From UBA5342 sp965662645 (lineage in GTDB: Bacteria > Bacteroidota > Bacteroidia > Bacteroidales > UBA5342): a DNA stretch of 64,000 nucleotides. Numbering within the stretch: position 1 is the first letter of the stretch; every line of letters starts with the position of its first letter. The position numbers were made by a program, and so were the translations under genes. Under the pieces are notes generated by a model. That model was not told where the DNA came from. It did no database searches and saw nothing but the letters and a program-made list of their open reading frames with translations. Location of the stretch: positions 60,048 to 124,047 of the forward strand of contig CBFIII010000005.1 in assembly GCA_965662645.1 (NCBI GenBank), given 5' to 3'. This document shows, in pieces, positions 61,731-64,000 of the stretch.

Positions 61731-63377
61731 GTGAAAATTATTAACACTTACCATCGTCAACCAAGTTCTGATGTATTGATTGGAACTATTCCATTGGGTA
61801 AAGATTGCCCCATCCGCATTCAATCTATGACCAATACTGATACGATGGATACCGATGCTACCGTAGAACAGTGCATTCGCATTATTGATGCTGGTGCAGA
61901 GTATGTAAGAGTTACAGCTCAAGGTGTAAAAGAAGCGAAGAACGTAAAAAAAATCAAAGAAAAGCTTATTAATAGAGGTTATTTCCAACCTCTGATTGTT
62001 GACATACACTTTAACCCTAAAGCCGCTTATGAAGCAGCAAAACATGCCGATAAAGTACGGATCAATCCGGGGAATTTTGCCGACAATAAAAAAGGAGATA
62101 ATGACGATTTCGAGAATGGATTTCAGCGTGTAAAAGACACCTTTATTCCATTTTTAGATATATGTAAAACCTACAGAACAGCTATTCGTATTGGCGTAAA
62201 CCATGGATCACTTGCAGAACGCATGATGAGAAAATATGGTGACACACCTGAAGGAATGGTTGCTTCGTGTATGGAATATTTGCGCATAGCTAAAGACGAG
62301 AACTTTTCGGACATTGTTATTTCCATAAAATCGAGTAATACTAGAGTGATGGTGCACACTGTACATCTGCTTGCTCAAACAATGGAAGATGAAAATATGG
62401 CTTTCCCCCTACATTTAGGTGTTACCGAAGCAGGAGATGGAGAAGATGGCCGCATCAAATCAGCTGTAGGCATTGGAGCATTACTATGCGACGGCATTGG
62501 AGACACCATACGCGTCTCATTAAGCGAAGCACCTGAGAAAGAAGTACCAGTAGCTAATAAACTCGTTGACATTGCATTAATGAGAGAGCACTCTGAACCA
62601 TTACCTACAGGAGGAGAGTCGTTTTATTCTCCATTTAGCTTCAAGAAACAGGAAAGCAAAGCAATTGCTCATATTGGTGGAGACAACAAAGCGGTAGTAT
62701 GGACTAGCATTCCACCTAATATCAAGACCATAAAATTAGAGAGTGATAAAATAATCAGTCCTGCATGTATTGAAAAAATAAAAGATGAAGACACGGTAAT
62801 CATTGCAGAAACCACACACCCTCATGTATTAGGAGCCCACCGCTCATTAGCTCTTCGATTATTAGCATTAGATATTCATGCGCCTCTTATCTTTTCTTTC
62901 TCGAGTGATACAACAAACAAATCAGATTATCAACTAGAAGCCGCCGCAGAATTAGGAGGCTTGTTATTAGATGGTTTAGGTGATGGATTATATCTAAAAG
63001 GACAGTTTGACCAAGCATTTTTAGAGCAAACAGCTTATGGTATATTACAAGCCTCACGTGTGTTATTTACTAAAACAGAGTACATCTCATGCCCTGGATG
63101 CGGACGTACCCTCTATGATCTTGAAAAAGTGATAGGACAAATAAAAGAAAAGACTTCTCACCTAAAAGGACTTAAGATTGGCATCATGGGATGTATCGTT
63201 AATGGACCTGGAGAAATGGCAGATGCAGATTATGGTTATGTAGGTGCTGGACCAAATAAAATATCGCTTTATAAAGGTCAAACATGCATAAAGAAAAATA
63301 TTCCACAGGAAAAAGCGTTGAATGAATTAATCTCATTGATAAAAGAAAATGGAGATTGGGAAGAGATAACGAACTAA
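61731..63377 (+). CDS. ispG: 4-hydroxy-3-methylbut-2-en-1-yl diphosphate synthase (IspG)
   Basis: A 548-residue enzyme of the MEP isoprenoid pathway that converts MEcPP to HMBPP using a 4Fe-4S cluster. Evidence: IPLGKDCPIRIQSMTNTDT, YVRVTAQGVKEA, ADKVRINPGN, GVNHGSLAERMMRKYG and the cluster motifs SCPGCGRTLYD and GIMGCIVNGPGEMADADYGYVG. A central insert (~270-430) is the additional domain of the long IspG found in Bacteroidota, plants and Chlamydia. The frame starts at GTG (61731); no ATG lies at the family N terminus, so a GTG start is probable. Confidence 0.93.
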   Translation: MKIINTYHRQPSSDVLIGTIPLGKDCPIRIQSMTNTDTMDTDATVEQCIRIIDAGAEYVRVTAQGVKEAKNVKKIKEKLINRGYFQPLIVDIHFNPKAAYEAAKHADKVRINPGNFADNKKGDNDDFENGFQRVKDTFIPFLDICKTYRTAIRIGVNHGSLAERMMRKYGDTPEGMVASCMEYLRIAKDENFSDIVISIKSSNTRVMVHTVHLLAQTMEDENMAFPLHLGVTEAGDGEDGRIKSAVGIGALLCDGIGDTIRVSLSEAPEKEVPVANKLVDIALMREHSEPLPTGGESFYSPFSFKKQESKAIAHIGGDNKAVVWTSIPPNIKTIKLESDKIISPACIEKIKDEDTVIIAETTHPHVLGAHRSLALRLLALDIHAPLIFSFSSDTTNKSDYQLEAAAELGGLLLDGLGDGLYLKGQFDQAFLEQTAYGILQASRVLFTKTEYISCPGCGRTLYDLEKVIGQIKEKTSHLKGLKIGIMGCIVNGPGEMADADYGYVGAGPNKISLYKGQTCIKKNIPQEKALNELISLIKENGDWEEITN

Positions 63378-63452
63378 ATCTCGCCCTATCACCAAACAGT
63401 AAATCATAACATTTGATGATCTCTCACTTTTAAGATCTGTATTATTAAGTTG

Positions 63453-63460
63453 TATTTTTG
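63453..63460 (+). promoter_or_regulatory. -7 box before the small membrane protein gene at 63.6 kb
   Basis: TATTTTTG followed by CATCTGAAG; the start codon lies 98 bases downstream. A -33 element at the right distance is not obvious. Confidence 0.45.
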
Positions 63461-63557
63461 CATCTGAAGTAAAAAGGACACTAAAACAACTTAATTGGTA
63501 ACGATAAAAAAACATTTTAGAAGAACAAATATTGACATCATTTAAAACACATTTATC

Positions 63558-63752
63558 ATGAACTCTTTTTTAACCCTATTTTTGGTTATTTTAGTCTTAG
63601 TTGCTATTGCATTAGCATTATTAAGCATACGCGTATTATTCAAGAAAAATGGTCGTTTTTCCAGTCAGCATATAGGACAAAGTAGAGCCATGAAACAACG
63701 CGGAATACATTGCGCTCAGACACAAGACAAGATAGCTCAAAAAGGAAAATAA
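63558..63752 (+). CDS. small membrane-anchored protein
   Basis: A 64-residue protein with one N-terminal membrane helix (LTLFLVILVLVAIALALLSI) followed by a basic segment RVLFKKNGRFSSQHIGQSRA and the cysteine-containing MKQRGIHCAQTQDKIAQKGK. The C-terminal motif with a single Cys looks conserved among small membrane proteins of Bacteroidota that I recall, of unknown function. Topology would be N-out, C-in. It has its own -7 box upstream. Confidence 0.75.
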   Translation: MNSFLTLFLVILVLVAIALALLSIRVLFKKNGRFSSQHIGQSRAMKQRGIHCAQTQDKIAQKGK

Positions 63753-63942
63753 CAGAAAATAGACCATATTTATCTTTAGTCTTAAAATTCAGGATATACC
63801 CTCTTTTTACATCAACCTACAAATAAAAAGAAAATAAAAAATTACTTTCTTTTCTTCGCATTGCAACAGTAAGCTATTTCAACAAAATAAATTTTGGGAT
63901 GGGTAAATATTGCTAACAATAATTTAATAACCTGAGTTCGAC

Positions 63943-64000
63943 ATTAAATTCTAGCCACAAAAAGATATATTAAAAGTCCATTTAAGCTTGCAATTTAGAA
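63943..64000. repeat. dispersed repeat B, copy 2 (cut by window end)
   Basis: Matches 5237-5294 along all 58 bases with 5 mismatches. It may extend past the end of the window. Confidence 0.8.

Overview
This 64 kb window is AT-rich chromosomal DNA from a member of the Bacteroidota, most likely order Bacteroidales or a close relative. The evidence is: SprA, the type IX secretion (T9SS) translocon; several proteins with T9SS C-terminal sorting tails; a TonB-dependent receptor next to a lipoprotein; -7 promoter boxes of the form TAnnTTTG; and families largely confined to this phylum (DUF4494, DUF3127, DUF4395, fused OtsA-OtsB, a long IspG). A group B-type [FeFe] hydrogenase and a B12-dependent ribonucleotide reductase suggest an anaerobic or microaerophilic life. 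I saw no tRNA, rRNA or CRISPR array.

Layout. 0-5 kb: DUF4395 and GtrA membrane proteins, an unlisted small zinc-ribbon ORF, nadC, a four-helix-bundle gene embedded in AATTCGTAATT repeats, an [FeFe] hydrogenase and a small lipoprotein. 5-12 kb, accessory: a secreted TPR-CHAT protein, an internally deleted AbgT transporter, a frameshifted IS481-like element inserted inside a 22-bp tandem repeat array, and a DUF4143 ATPase just after the array. 11.7-26 kb, minus strand: a locus of secreted proteins (two endonuclease I enzymes, one EEP nuclease/phosphatase, a TonB-dependent receptor, a surface lipoprotein, an OB-fold protein and a lamin-tail/FnIII protein), most with T9SS tails; bcp lies between two of them. 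26-35 kb: sprA and ruvA. 35-41 kb: nrdJ, a probable small RNA, a PAS histidine kinase and a WaaP-like kinase. 41-46.5 kb, minus: pdxB, a phosphodiesterase, a T9SS type B tail protein, a phosphoglycosyl transferase and ugd. 47-48 kb: rpsF-rpsR-rplI. 48.2-54 kb: a GC-rich structured intergenic element, a GNAT gene, a 340-bp MITE whose target duplication spans the stop codon of a GH15 gene, and otsA-otsB. 54-64 kb, plus: cobalamin adenosyltransferase, yceD-rpmF-fabH, bactofilin, DUF3127, a small membrane protein, a U32 peptidase-family protein, DUF819, DUF4494, ispG and a small membrane protein.

How it fits together. SprA would export the T9SS-tailed nucleases encoded just downstream of it. The receptor and lipoprotein in the same run suggest the locus digests extracellular nucleic acid and imports the products. 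A roughly 105-residue module that I cannot name occurs four times in three of these proteins. The cobalamin adenosyltransferase would supply cofactor to NrdJ. The window is also rich in small repeats: two dispersed families, a MITE, a tandem array and a probable hairpin-type element.
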